Source: Clostridiales bacterium (lineage in GTDB: Bacteria; Bacillota; Clostridia; Oscillospirales; Acutalibacteraceae). From it: DNA of 18,637 nucleotides. The DNA lies in NCBI GenBank assembly GCA_019418545.1, contig DYBQ01000032.1:1389-20025 (forward strand), given 5' to 3'. The position numbers and the translations under genes were made by a program. The notes below the pieces were generated by a model, which saw only the letters and a list, made by a program, of their open reading frames with translations, was not told where the DNA came from and did not search any database. This document shows, one piece after another, positions 7,151 through 13,764 of the stretch. Each line of letters opens with the position of its first letter. The first letter of the stretch is position 1.

Positions 7151-8917
7151 ATGGCCTTAGATGGCATTTTTCTGCATCATTTGCAGAGTGAGATTTCGAA
7201 TCGGGCGGTGGATGCCCGTGTGGATAAAATTTATCAGCCCAGTCGGGATGAATTGATTATTACCTTACGCACTCGGGGAGACCGGTTCCACTTGCTGCTT
7301 TCGGCAAGAGTGAACAGCGCCCGGGCGCATTTTACCCGCTGTTTGCCGGAAAACCCAAAGCAGCCGCCCATGCTGTGTATGCTGCTGCGAAAGCGTTTGA
7401 CCGGCGCCCGGCTTCTTTCGGTAGAGCAGCCGGGACTGGAGAGGATGCTGCGCTTTGCTTTTGATGCGGTTAACGAGCTTGGCGACCATGTGCGGCTGGA
7501 GCTAGTTGTAGAAATTATGGGGCGTTATAGCAATGTCATTTTTGTGGACGAAAATGGTAAAGTGCTGGATGCTCTCAAGCGTGTGGACGCGGAAATGAGC
7601 TCGGAGCGCCTCATCTTGCCGGGGGTAACCTATCAGATGCCGCCGGCACAGGATAAGCTGAATTTGTTGGAGGCAGAAGTTTCCCAGGTGTTGGAAAGAC
7701 TTGAAAACCGTCCGGGAGACAGCGAGCTTTCCAAAGGGCTGCTTTCGGTATTGCAGGGGGTTTCTCCGGTAGTTTGCCGGGAAATTCAGCAGCTGGTAGG
7801 CCGGGGGGAGGATGTGTTTTCAAAACAGCTCACTCCCAGCCAGCGGGAGCGGCTGGCGTTTTTCCTTGGGCAGCTTCGGCAAACTGCGCGGGAAGTTTCG
7901 GGTACGCCCTGTATGGTAGTGAATTTGGCTCAGCACAAACCCATGGATATTTCCTTTATGAATATCACGCAATATGGCACGTCTGCCCTGGTGCGGACTG
8001 CACCGACCTTCTCTCAATTGCTGGATGATTTTTATTCCGAGCGGGACCGGGTGGAACGGATGCGGGTTCGGGAAGCCGACTTGCTGCGGGTAATTACTAC
8101 CTCTTCAGAACGTTTGACCCGTAAGATTGCCATTCAGCAGGGAGAGCTGAGCCAATGTGCCGACCGTGACCGGCTGCGGGTGTATGGAGATTTGCTGAGT
8201 GCAAACCTGTATCGGATTGAAAAGGGTACTTCTTCTGTAACGCTGGAAAACTTTTATGAGGAAGGAATGCCCGAGCTTACAATCCCCATGGACCCGTCAC
8301 TGACAGCAAATCAAAATGCCCAACGCTACTACAAAAAATACCGCAAGGCAAAGGTAGCAGAAGAAAAGCTGACAGAGCAAATTGCTTTTGCCCAGCAGGA
8401 GGTAGAATATCTCGATTCGGTATTGGATGAGCTGGGCCGTGCCGAAACCGAAAAAGACCTTTCGGAAATCCGGCAGGAGCTGATGGAGCAGGGATATGTT
8501 CGGATGCTTCGAAGCAAAGGAAAGCCAAAAGCGGCACAGCCGGCAGCCCCGCTGAAATTTACTACCAGCGACGGCTTTACGGTGTTGGTGGGCCGAAACA
8601 ACCGGCAGAATGACAGGCTGACTTTGAAACAGGCCAACAACAACGATATCTGGCTGCATACCAAAAATATCCCAGGCTCCCACACAATTTTGGTAACGGA
8701 TGGACGAGAGCCTACCGACACGGCTTTGTGGGAAGCTGCCTGTATTGCCGCCTGGCACAGCCGCGGAAAGAATTCTTCTCAGGTACCGGTGGATTATACC
8801 CAGGTGCGCCATGTGAATAAGCCCCAGGGAGCAAAACCCGGTATGGTCATTTATGTGCAGTATAAAACGCTGTATGTTACCCCATCCCTGCCAGTAAAAA
8901 AGGAAGAGAATTCATAA
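7151..8917 (+). CDS. rqcH: Ribosome quality control factor RqcH (NFACT family; once called fibronectin-binding)
   Basis: A 588-residue NFACT protein. In Bacillus, RqcH binds stalled 50S-peptidyl-tRNA complexes and directs addition of C-terminal alanine tails. The N-terminal NFACT-N region (from LDGIFLHHLQSEI) includes EIMGRYSNVIFVD. A helix-hairpin and long charged coiled-coil region follows (about 290-455, e.g. YYKKYRKAKVAEEKL). The C-terminal NFACT-R domain has the signature NNDIWLHTKNIPGSHTIL, with D499, W501 and H503. Length matches the family (about 560-590). ATG 7151 has GGGAGG at 7137-7142. Together with trmK and the downstream tgt it makes a translation and tRNA-quality group. The old fibronectin-binding label is probably secondary. 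Confidence 0.93.
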   Translation: MALDGIFLHHLQSEISNRAVDARVDKIYQPSRDELIITLRTRGDRFHLLLSARVNSARAHFTRCLPENPKQPPMLCMLLRKRLTGARLLSVEQPGLERMLRFAFDAVNELGDHVRLELVVEIMGRYSNVIFVDENGKVLDALKRVDAEMSSERLILPGVTYQMPPAQDKLNLLEAEVSQVLERLENRPGDSELSKGLLSVLQGVSPVVCREIQQLVGRGEDVFSKQLTPSQRERLAFFLGQLRQTAREVSGTPCMVVNLAQHKPMDISFMNITQYGTSALVRTAPTFSQLLDDFYSERDRVERMRVREADLLRVITTSSERLTRKIAIQQGELSQCADRDRLRVYGDLLSANLYRIEKGTSSVTLENFYEEGMPELTIPMDPSLTANQNAQRYYKKYRKAKVAEEKLTEQIAFAQQEVEYLDSVLDELGRAETEKDLSEIRQELMEQGYVRMLRSKGKPKAAQPAAPLKFTTSDGFTVLVGRNNRQNDRLTLKQANNNDIWLHTKNIPGSHTILVTDGREPTDTALWEAACIAAWHSRGKNSSQVPVDYTQVRHVNKPQGAKPGMVIYVQYKTLYVTPSLPVKKEENS

Positions 8918-8931
8918 GAAAGGAAACCAAT

Positions 8932-10062
8932 ATGTATCGACTCATCAAACAGGAAGGTTCTGCCCGGAGAGGGGAATTTACCACGGTGCACGGGACGATT
9001 CAGATGCCCGCTTTTATGAATGTTGCCACCTGCGGTGCTATTAAAGGCGCTGTTTCGGCATTGGACTTGAAGGAAGTTCATTGCCAGGTACAGCTTTGCA
9101 ATACCTATCACCTGCATCAGCGCCCCGGCGACGAAGTTGTGAAAAAACTGGGCGGCCTGCATACCATGACCCGTTGGGATGGACCCATCCTTACAGACAG
9201 CGGCGGGTTCCAGGTTTTTTCCTTGGCCAAGCTTCGCAATATTAAGGAAGAAGGCGTGACCTTCGCTTCCCATATTGATGGACACAAAATTTTTATGGGG
9301 CCGGAAGAAAGTATGCGGATTCAGTCAAATCTGGGCTCTACCATCGCCATGGCTTTTGACGAATGTGTGGAAAACCCGGCAACATATGAATACGCCAAAG
9401 CTTCCTGCGAACGGACTGCCCGCTGGCTGGAGCGCTGCAAAGCAGAGATGACTCGTCTGAATAGTTTGCCGGATACCCTGAATCCCCATCAGATGCTGTG
9501 GGGCATTAACCAGGGGTGTACGTTCCTGGATTTGCGAGTGGAGCATATGAAGCGTATCCGGGAATTGGATTTGGACGGCTATGCCATTGGCGGATTGGCG
9601 GTGGGCGAGCCTGCGGAAGTGATGTATGAGGTTATTGAAACCGTTACACCACATATGCCCGAGGATAAGCCCCGCTATCTGATGGGAGTAGGAACACCGG
9701 CCAATATTCTGGAAGCAGTGCGCAGAGGCGTAGATATTTTTGACTGCGTAATGCCTACCCGCAACGCCCGCCATGGCCATGTGTTCACCATGGAAGGGGT
9801 ACGGAATCTGATGAACGCCAAATATACCTTGGATGAAAGCCCCTTGGATGCTTCCTGTGACTGTCCGGTATGCCGGAATTTTACCCGCGCTTATATCCAT
9901 CATTTGTTTAAGGCAGGGGAAATGCTGGCTATGCGGTTGAGTGTGCTGCATAACCTCTATTTCTACAATACCCTCATGGAGAAGATTCGGGATGCACTGG
10001 ATAAAGGAGAATTTGAAAGCTTCTACCGGGCGAACATTGAAAATCTTTCCAAAAGGATTTAA
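8932..10062 (+). CDS. tgt: Queuine/preQ1 tRNA-guanine transglycosylase
   Basis: A 376-residue enzyme swapping G34 of GUN-anticodon tRNAs for preQ1, the committed step to queuosine. D89 lies in TDSGGFQVFSL; D143-E144-C145 and Q204 form the base-binding pocket; GGLAVGEP is at 230-237. The nucleophile is D271 in DCVMPTRNARHG. The zinc site is C309, C311, C314 and H340. All catalytic residues are present, though two usually conserved loops read unusually: VATCGAIKG instead of roughly VGTQGTVKA, and GINQGCTFLDLR. No other queuosine gene is in the window. AAAGGA at 8919-8924 precedes the ATG, 14 bases after rqcH. Confidence 0.95.
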   Translation: MYRLIKQEGSARRGEFTTVHGTIQMPAFMNVATCGAIKGAVSALDLKEVHCQVQLCNTYHLHQRPGDEVVKKLGGLHTMTRWDGPILTDSGGFQVFSLAKLRNIKEEGVTFASHIDGHKIFMGPEESMRIQSNLGSTIAMAFDECVENPATYEYAKASCERTARWLERCKAEMTRLNSLPDTLNPHQMLWGINQGCTFLDLRVEHMKRIRELDLDGYAIGGLAVGEPAEVMYEVIETVTPHMPEDKPRYLMGVGTPANILEAVRRGVDIFDCVMPTRNARHGHVFTMEGVRNLMNAKYTLDESPLDASCDCPVCRNFTRAYIHHLFKAGEMLAMRLSVLHNLYFYNTLMEKIRDALDKGEFESFYRANIENLSKRI

Positions 10063-10078
10063 AAAGTCGCCAAATAGC

Positions 10079-10107
10079 TTGAAACCTTTAGAAATCCCTG
10101 TTATAAT
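10079..10107 (+). promoter_or_regulatory. Strong sigma-A-like promoter for yajC
   Basis: TTGAAA at 10079-10084 and a perfect TATAAT at 10102-10107 are separated by exactly 17 bases, in the 77-base gap between tgt and yajC. This is the best consensus promoter in the window. yajC and what follows need not depend on tgt transcription. Confidence 0.75.
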
Positions 10108-10139
10108 TGAAATATTCTTTTGGAGGTGTAAATAATAAC

Positions 10140-10466
10140 ATGAATCAGTATTTCCTTTTGTCACAAGAAGGAGGCGGAGCCACCAGTATCATTATGATGG
10201 TATTGATGTACGCTCTCCTGTTTGGCGCTCTCTACCTCATCTTTTTCCGTCCTCAGTCCAAAAAGAGAAAGAAAGAGGAAAAAATGCGTAAGGATGCCCA
10301 GATTGGTGACGAAATTACCACCATCGGCGGCATTTGCGGACGTATCGTTGGTATTAAAGAAGATACCGAAACTTTGATTATTGAAACCGGTACCGACCGC
10401 AGCAAACTGCGTATTAAGCGTTGGGCAATCGGCAGCGTGGATACCATTCACGATGATGCAGAATAA
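10140..10466 (+). CDS. yajC: Preprotein translocase accessory subunit YajC
   Basis: A 108-residue single-span membrane protein, the small partner of SecDF in Sec-dependent secretion. After a short N-terminus come one transmembrane helix (about 16-34, MMVLMYALLFGALYLIFF), the family junction FRPQSKKRKKEEKM, and the cytoplasmic domain with GDEITTIGGICGRIVGI. Length is normal. The start is ATG 10140. GGAGG at 10122-10126 is 13 bases upstream, a little far, but an upstream in-frame TTG (10107) has no site and lies in the -10 box. tgt-yajC is a conserved bacterial order; secD and secF, often nearby, are not in this window. Confidence 0.93.
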   Translation: MNQYFLLSQEGGGATSIIMMVLMYALLFGALYLIFFRPQSKKRKKEEKMRKDAQIGDEITTIGGICGRIVGIKEDTETLIIETGTDRSKLRIKRWAIGSVDTIHDDAE

Positions 10467-10502
10467 AGTGTGCCTGGATATTCTAAAATGAGAATAAAAA
10501 AA

Positions 10503-10554
10503 CCTCCTGTGGAATACGTATGTAACAGTTCGTTTTCTGCAGGAGGGATTTTTT
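10503..10554 (+). terminator. Terminator-like hairpin overlapping the next gene's Shine-Dalgarno
   Basis: Bases 10503-10518 pair with 10531-10546: a 7-bp GC-rich base (CCTCCTG with CAGGAGG), two wobble pairs, then six more pairs with one mismatch and a 12-base loop. Six T's follow at 10549-10554, immediately before the ATG at 10555. The 3' arm (AGGAGG) is the ribosome-binding site of the TIGR04086 gene. The element can thus work as a terminator after yajC and also mask translation start. Nine A's just upstream (10494-10502) could pair with the T-run on the opposite strand. Confidence 0.7.
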
Positions 10555-10971
10555 ATGAAAAAGGGTGAACGAAGAGAAAATACCATCGCTTCTTTACTGA
10601 AGTTTTCACTGATTGGCTGTGGCTGTGGCCTTGCAATTTGCTGTGCCGTTTTATTGTTGGGTGCGGCAGCGTTTGCATCTATGGAGCGTTTGCCTGTAGG
10701 GGCTTTGGGACCGGTTTCGTTGGCAGCGGCTGTTTTGGGAGGCCTTGCTGCGGGATTTATTTCAGCAAGACTATTAAATCGTATGGGGTTGATTGCCGGG
10801 ATTTTCGGGGCTTTTTGGATACTCCTGCTCTTGCTGGGGATGAGTCTCATTTTCCCTTGGGAATCCCTTTCTTTTGCCATGATAGCGACAAAAGCCAGTG
10901 CGATTTTGTTGGCTGGTGGAGCGGGAGGAATGGCTGCTATGGGAAAAAGGCAAAAAATCCATAGAAGATAG
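10555..10971 (+). CDS. TIGR04086-type four-helix membrane protein
   Basis: A 138-residue, very hydrophobic protein with a basic N-terminus (MKKGERRENT) and four predicted transmembrane segments (about 14-38, 46-66, 73-96 and 104-126), ending in a basic tail KRQKIHRR. Size, helix count and position between yajC and the SCIFF peptide gene match the TIGR04086 family, whose function is unknown; the family call rests on these features rather than a search. The ATG has AGGAGGG at 10541-10547, buried in the upstream hairpin. The location suggests a link to secretion or to the SCIFF system, which is inference from neighbourhood only. Confidence 0.72.
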   Translation: MKKGERRENTIASLLKFSLIGCGCGLAICCAVLLLGAAAFASMERLPVGALGPVSLAAAVLGGLAAGFISARLLNRMGLIAGIFGAFWILLLLLGMSLIFPWESLSFAMIATKASAILLAGGAGGMAAMGKRQKIHRR

Positions 10972-10981
10972 AAAAATAGAC

Positions 10982-11010
10982 TTCCTTTTGTCGAAGCGTT
11001 GTGTTATAAT
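10982..11010 (+). promoter_or_regulatory. Extended -10 promoter for scfA
   Basis: A perfect TATAAT at 11005-11010 is preceded by TGT (11002-11004), making an extended -10. The -35 position 17 bases upstream is weak (TTCCTT, 10982-10987). Transcription would start near 11017, giving a leader of about 68 bases before scfA. In that leader TGGGG (11020-11024) can pair with CCCCA (11046-11050). Confidence 0.65.
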
Positions 11011-11084
11011 AAATAAAACTGGGGTGGATATCATTTTGTGTTTTGCCCCAATACTGCTAACTCGGAAACGGAGGTTTTTTATTT

Positions 11085-11231
11085 ATGAAGCAGATTAAGA
11101 CTTTGAACCAGGCCAACCTGAAGGAAAGCGCTGTTAAGGGCGGCTGCGGCGAATGCCAGGCTTCCTGCCAGTCCGCTTGCAAAACTTCTTGCACCGTTGC
11201 AAACCAGAAGTGCGAGCACGCTGACAAGTAA
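11085..11231 (+). CDS. scfA: SCIFF six-cysteine RiPP precursor peptide
   Basis: A 48-residue peptide of the six-cysteines-in-forty-five family, near-universal in Clostridia. The leader begins MKQIKTLNQANLKESAVKGG, and the core has cysteines at C21, C24, C28, C32, C36 and C43 with the family arrangement CGECQASCQSACKTSC. The partner radical SAM enzyme forms a thioether from a cysteine sulfur to the alpha carbon of a nearby residue. The product's biological role is unknown. The ATG has GGAGG at 11070-11074. Codon choice is strongly biased (AAG over AAA for lysine, TGC for every cysteine), like the S1 domain, implying high expression. It has its own promoter and is followed by a terminator-like hairpin, so precursor should exceed maturase. 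Confidence 0.95.
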   Translation: MKQIKTLNQANLKESAVKGGCGECQASCQSACKTSCTVANQKCEHADK

Positions 11232-11270
11232 TTGCCTTTTCAGGTGGGCGTTAGGGGGAGGCAATTTTTC
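11231..11270 (+). terminator. Attenuating terminator between scfA and scfB
   Basis: ATTGCCT (11231-11237) pairs perfectly with AGGCAAT (11259-11265), extended by three T-G pairs and one C-G pair. TTTTTC follows at 11265-11270. The hairpin starts on the last base of the scfA stop codon. Partial read-through here would give much precursor and little maturase. Confidence 0.75.
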
Positions 11271-11296
11271 TTCCCCTTATTGCCGAATTATAAGTT

Positions 11297-11327
11297 TTTA
11301 AGGGACAGCCAATCGTTGTCCCTTAAA
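11297..11327 (+). repeat. Perfect 11-bp inverted repeat upstream of scfB
   Basis: TTTAAGGGACA (11297-11307) and TGTCCCTTAAA (11317-11327) are exact reverse complements around a 9-base loop. There is no T-run after it on either strand, so it is not a plain terminator. It lies 26 bases before the scfB start. It could be an operator, a processing site, or a stability hairpin at the 5' end of a scfB transcript. Confidence 0.7.
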
Positions 11328-11352
11328 TTATGCGTAAATGGAGATAGAAACA

Positions 11353-12705
11353 ATGATACATAAGTATACTTTGAATGGATATCACATTGTTCTGGATACT
11401 AACAGCGGAGCGGTGCATATTTTTGACGAGATTCCTTTTGAAATGTTGGACTTTTTGAAAGATTCTGTCCCCGATGAAGCTCCGGCAGAAATGAAAGAGG
11501 CCATGGGCAGCCGTTGGGATGAGGAAGCCTATGAGGAGCTGAAAGAGCTGTATCGCCAGGGGCTGTTGTTTTCAGAAGACGGTTATGAGCGCTTTTCGGA
11601 TATGATGGTAAACTCGCCAGTAAAGGCTATGTGCCTGAATGTGGCTCATGACTGTAATCTTCGCTGCGAATACTGTTTTGCGGCGAAGGGGGATTTTGGC
11701 TGCGGGCGAAAACTGATGCCGCTGGAAGTTGGAAAAAAAGCCATCGACTTTTTGATTGAGCACTCCGCTGGCCGGCGTAATCTGGAAATGGATTTCTTTG
11801 GCGGTGAACCGCTGATGAACTGGGATGTTGTAAAAGAGCTGGTGTTGTATGCTCGGGAACAGGAAAAAATCCACAACAAAAACTTCCGCTTTACCATTAC
11901 GACCAATGGACTGCTGCTGACAGATGACAAGATTGATTTTATCAACAAGGAAATGTCGAACTGTGTGCTCTCTCTTGATGGCCGTAAGGAGATTAACGAC
12001 CGGATGCGTACCCGTGTGGATGGAACCGGCTGCTATGAGCAGATTGTTCCCAAGTATCAGAAACTGGTAGCCCAGCGCGGCGACAAAGACTATTATGCTC
12101 GCGGAACTTTTACCCGCTATAATCTGGACTTTACGGATGATGTGCTGCATATGGCTGATTTGGGATTTGACCAGGTTTCTGTAGAGCCGGTAGTTTCTGA
12201 CAAAAAGCTGGACTATTCCATTCAGGAAGAGGATTTGCCCAAGGTCTTTTCGGAATATGAGCGCTTGGCAAATGCTTTGCTGAAACGCAGAAAAGAGGGG
12301 AGAGGATTTAACTTCTTCCACTTTATGATTGACCTCAATCAAGGGCCTTGTGCTATCAAACGGCTGCGTGGCTGCGGCTGCGGCAATGAGTATGTAGCTG
12401 TTACGCCAGAAGGCGATATTTATCCCTGTCATCAGTTTGTAGGGGAAGAACAGTGGAAAATGGGCAGCGTACTGGATGGAAGTTTTAATTTGCCAATGAA
12501 AGAACGCTTTGCGAAGGCAAATGTATACTCTAAAACAGACTGTAAGAACTGTTGGGCAAAATTTTATTGCAGCGGTGGCTGTAATGCCAACAACTGGCAG
12601 TATGAAGGAGACATTTTGAAATCTCATGGAATTTCCTGTGAGCTTGAAAAAAAGCGTTTGGAATGTGCCATTATGATGCAGGCGGCATTGGCAGAAATGG
12701 AATAA
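11353..12705 (+). CDS. scfB: Radical SAM SPASM-domain SCIFF thioether maturase
   Basis: A 450-residue enzyme that installs the thioether bond in SCIFF (characterised homologue: CteB of Clostridium thermocellum). The N-terminal about 80 residues fit a peptide-binding RRE-like domain. The radical SAM cluster motif is CNLRCEYC (C101, C105, C108), with FFGGEP at 148-153. The SPASM region has C333, C341, C343, C359, C397, C400, C406, C410 and C429 for two auxiliary 4Fe-4S clusters. ATG 11353 is preferred because GGAGA at 11340-11344 lies 8 bases upstream and the protein then starts MIHKYTLNGY, as in homologues; ATG 11338 has no site. It directly follows scfA and ends at a strong terminator. Confidence 0.95.
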   Translation: MIHKYTLNGYHIVLDTNSGAVHIFDEIPFEMLDFLKDSVPDEAPAEMKEAMGSRWDEEAYEELKELYRQGLLFSEDGYERFSDMMVNSPVKAMCLNVAHDCNLRCEYCFAAKGDFGCGRKLMPLEVGKKAIDFLIEHSAGRRNLEMDFFGGEPLMNWDVVKELVLYAREQEKIHNKNFRFTITTNGLLLTDDKIDFINKEMSNCVLSLDGRKEINDRMRTRVDGTGCYEQIVPKYQKLVAQRGDKDYYARGTFTRYNLDFTDDVLHMADLGFDQVSVEPVVSDKKLDYSIQEEDLPKVFSEYERLANALLKRRKEGRGFNFFHFMIDLNQGPCAIKRLRGCGCGNEYVAVTPEGDIYPCHQFVGEEQWKMGSVLDGSFNLPMKERFAKANVYSKTDCKNCWAKFYCSGGCNANNWQYEGDILKSHGISCELEKKRLECAIMMQAALAEME

Positions 12706-12732
12706 ATCTGTAGTATAAAACGATAGAAATTA

Positions 12733-12788
12733 TCCCCTGATTGTAGGCTGTAATTAGAAATGACAGCCGACAATCAGGGGAATTTTTA
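12733..12788 (+). terminator. Strong terminator after scfB
   Basis: A 17-pair stem with a single mismatch: 12734-12751 pairs with 12763-12780, starting CCCCTGATTGT on the left arm and ending ACAATCAGGGG on the right, with an 11-base loop. AATTTTTA follows. It closes the SCIFF transcription unit. Confidence 0.92.
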
Positions 12789-12948
12789 TGCAATCAGAGT
12801 AGCATACACAATCTTGCATAAATATTCATTCATGCAAATTTATGCATATTATAGGTTTACATAATTTTATAAGTGTACATAAGTTAGAAATAGCGAACGT
12901 ATTTTCTTGAATTTTTTGCATATTATTCAGATTTATGTATAAACTGCC
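12789..12948. other. AT-rich intergenic stretch with ARG-box-like palindromes
   Basis: No gene is supported here, and no open frame reaches 30 residues with a ribosome site. The stretch is clearly AT-richer than its surroundings. It holds TGCATAAAT (12815-12823) inverted as ATTTATGCA (12838-12846). Two abutting 14-base cores, 12815-12828 and 12833-12846, resemble ArgR/AhrC operator cores (TGNAT-W4-ATNCA): the first fits exactly, the second with one difference. TACATAA occurs at 12858 and 12876, and TGCATATT occurs at 12843 and 12918. Confidence 0.4.
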
Positions 12949-12977
12949 TTGCTTTATCAGAAAAAAAGATGTATAGT
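12949..12977 (+). promoter_or_regulatory. Sigma-A-like promoter upstream of spoIIM
   Basis: TTGCTT at 12949-12954 and TATAGT at 12972-12977 have 17-base spacing. A transcript from about 12984 would have a leader of about 120 bases before spoIIM at 13106. No clear sporulation-sigma promoter was found in this gap. Confidence 0.5.
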
Positions 12978-12985
12978 ATATAAAA

Positions 12986-13015
12986 GGAAAATATTGGAAT
13001 ATTTTGGAAGATTTG
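12986..13015. repeat. Three phased 10-bp repeats with an 18-bp palindrome
   Basis: GGAA-starting decamers follow one another at 12986, 12996 and 13006 (GGAAAATATT, GGAATATTTT, GGAAGATTTG). Bases 12988-13005 form a perfect palindrome, AAAATATT-GG-AATATTTT. They lie just downstream of the predicted start of the spoIIM transcript, a position suited to a repressor or response-regulator site. The binding protein is unknown. Confidence 0.45.
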
Positions 13016-13105
13016 TAATTTAAGCAGTCATATCCGATTCTCCAGCCTCATATAGTGTTTTTGTACATGCGCAATATAAGTAGCAAAGAGAGGATTGGAG
13101 ATACG

Positions 13106-13747
13106 ATGATTTGGGTACGGACAAACCGAAAAGCTGCACAAACAGAGCAAAAATCTGGAAATACCTTGCTGCAGGGGCCGCCAATCTGGCTATTTGTTGG
13201 GCCTGTGTTGTTTTTAGCCGGTATCGCACTGGGCGCTTTGTTTTATACAAATGCACAGCAGGTAACCACTTCCAGACTGGACTTCCTTTTTCAAACAGAT
13301 TATCAGCTTCGGGGAGAAGAACCGTTTTTTGCAGGGTTTCTTTCTTCTATGGCATCTTCTTTTCTGCTGGTTTTTTTGTGCTTTTTGTGCGGCCTCTCGG
13401 TATGGGGCCCTTTTGCTATCCCGACTATACCGGTTATTCGTGGCTTTGGATTAGGTTTAGTTGCCGGATATTTGTATGCTTCTTATGGTGTACGGGGTGG
13501 TATCTTTTATCTTACTGTCTTTTTACCCGGTGCTATTACTGCGTCATTGGGGATTTTTCTGGCTTTGCAGGAAAGCTGGATGTTTTCAAAACGCCTTCTT
13601 TCAGGAAGATTTCAAAATACAGAACATCATGGTGAATTGAATCGTTATTTTGTTCGATTTGGGCTGTATTTACTTCCCTGTTTTGCCGGTGCCATGCTGG
13701 ATTGGCTGACTGCTGCGGTAGTTTCTCCTTTTTTTCCTTTTGATTGA
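13106..13747 (+). CDS. spoIIM: Stage II sporulation protein M
   Basis: A 213-residue polytopic membrane protein, the usual SpoIIM length. In Bacillus it forms the DMP complex with SpoIID and SpoIIP, which remodels septal peptidoglycan and drives engulfment of the forespore. A short basic N-terminus precedes five predicted membrane spans (about 24-50, 72-100, 107-127, 130-155 and 180-205), with a charged stretch before the last one. ATG 13106 is chosen for GGAG at 13097-13100; an in-frame TTG at 13055 has no site. Position directly before a XerD-type recombinase is the common clostridial arrangement and supports the call. Identity rests on size, topology and neighbours rather than catalytic residues. 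Confidence 0.82.
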   Translation: MIWVRTNRKAAQTEQKSGNTLLQGPPIWLFVGPVLFLAGIALGALFYTNAQQVTTSRLDFLFQTDYQLRGEEPFFAGFLSSMASSFLLVFLCFLCGLSVWGPFAIPTIPVIRGFGLGLVAGYLYASYGVRGGIFYLTVFLPGAITASLGIFLALQESWMFSKRLLSGRFQNTEHHGELNRYFVRFGLYLLPCFAGAMLDWLTAAVVSPFFPFD

Positions 13748-13764
13748 GTAGGGAGTGGTTTTGT

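Noticed and set aside
12842..12910. A 22-codon open frame in the AT-rich spacer
   Set aside because: It has no Shine-Dalgarno and no plausible leader-peptide features, and it overlaps the palindromes.
13111..13635. A 174-codon plus-strand frame overlapping spoIIM
   Set aside because: It is in another frame of spoIIM, has no good start, and encodes an aromatic/cysteine-rich sequence typical of an out-of-frame read.
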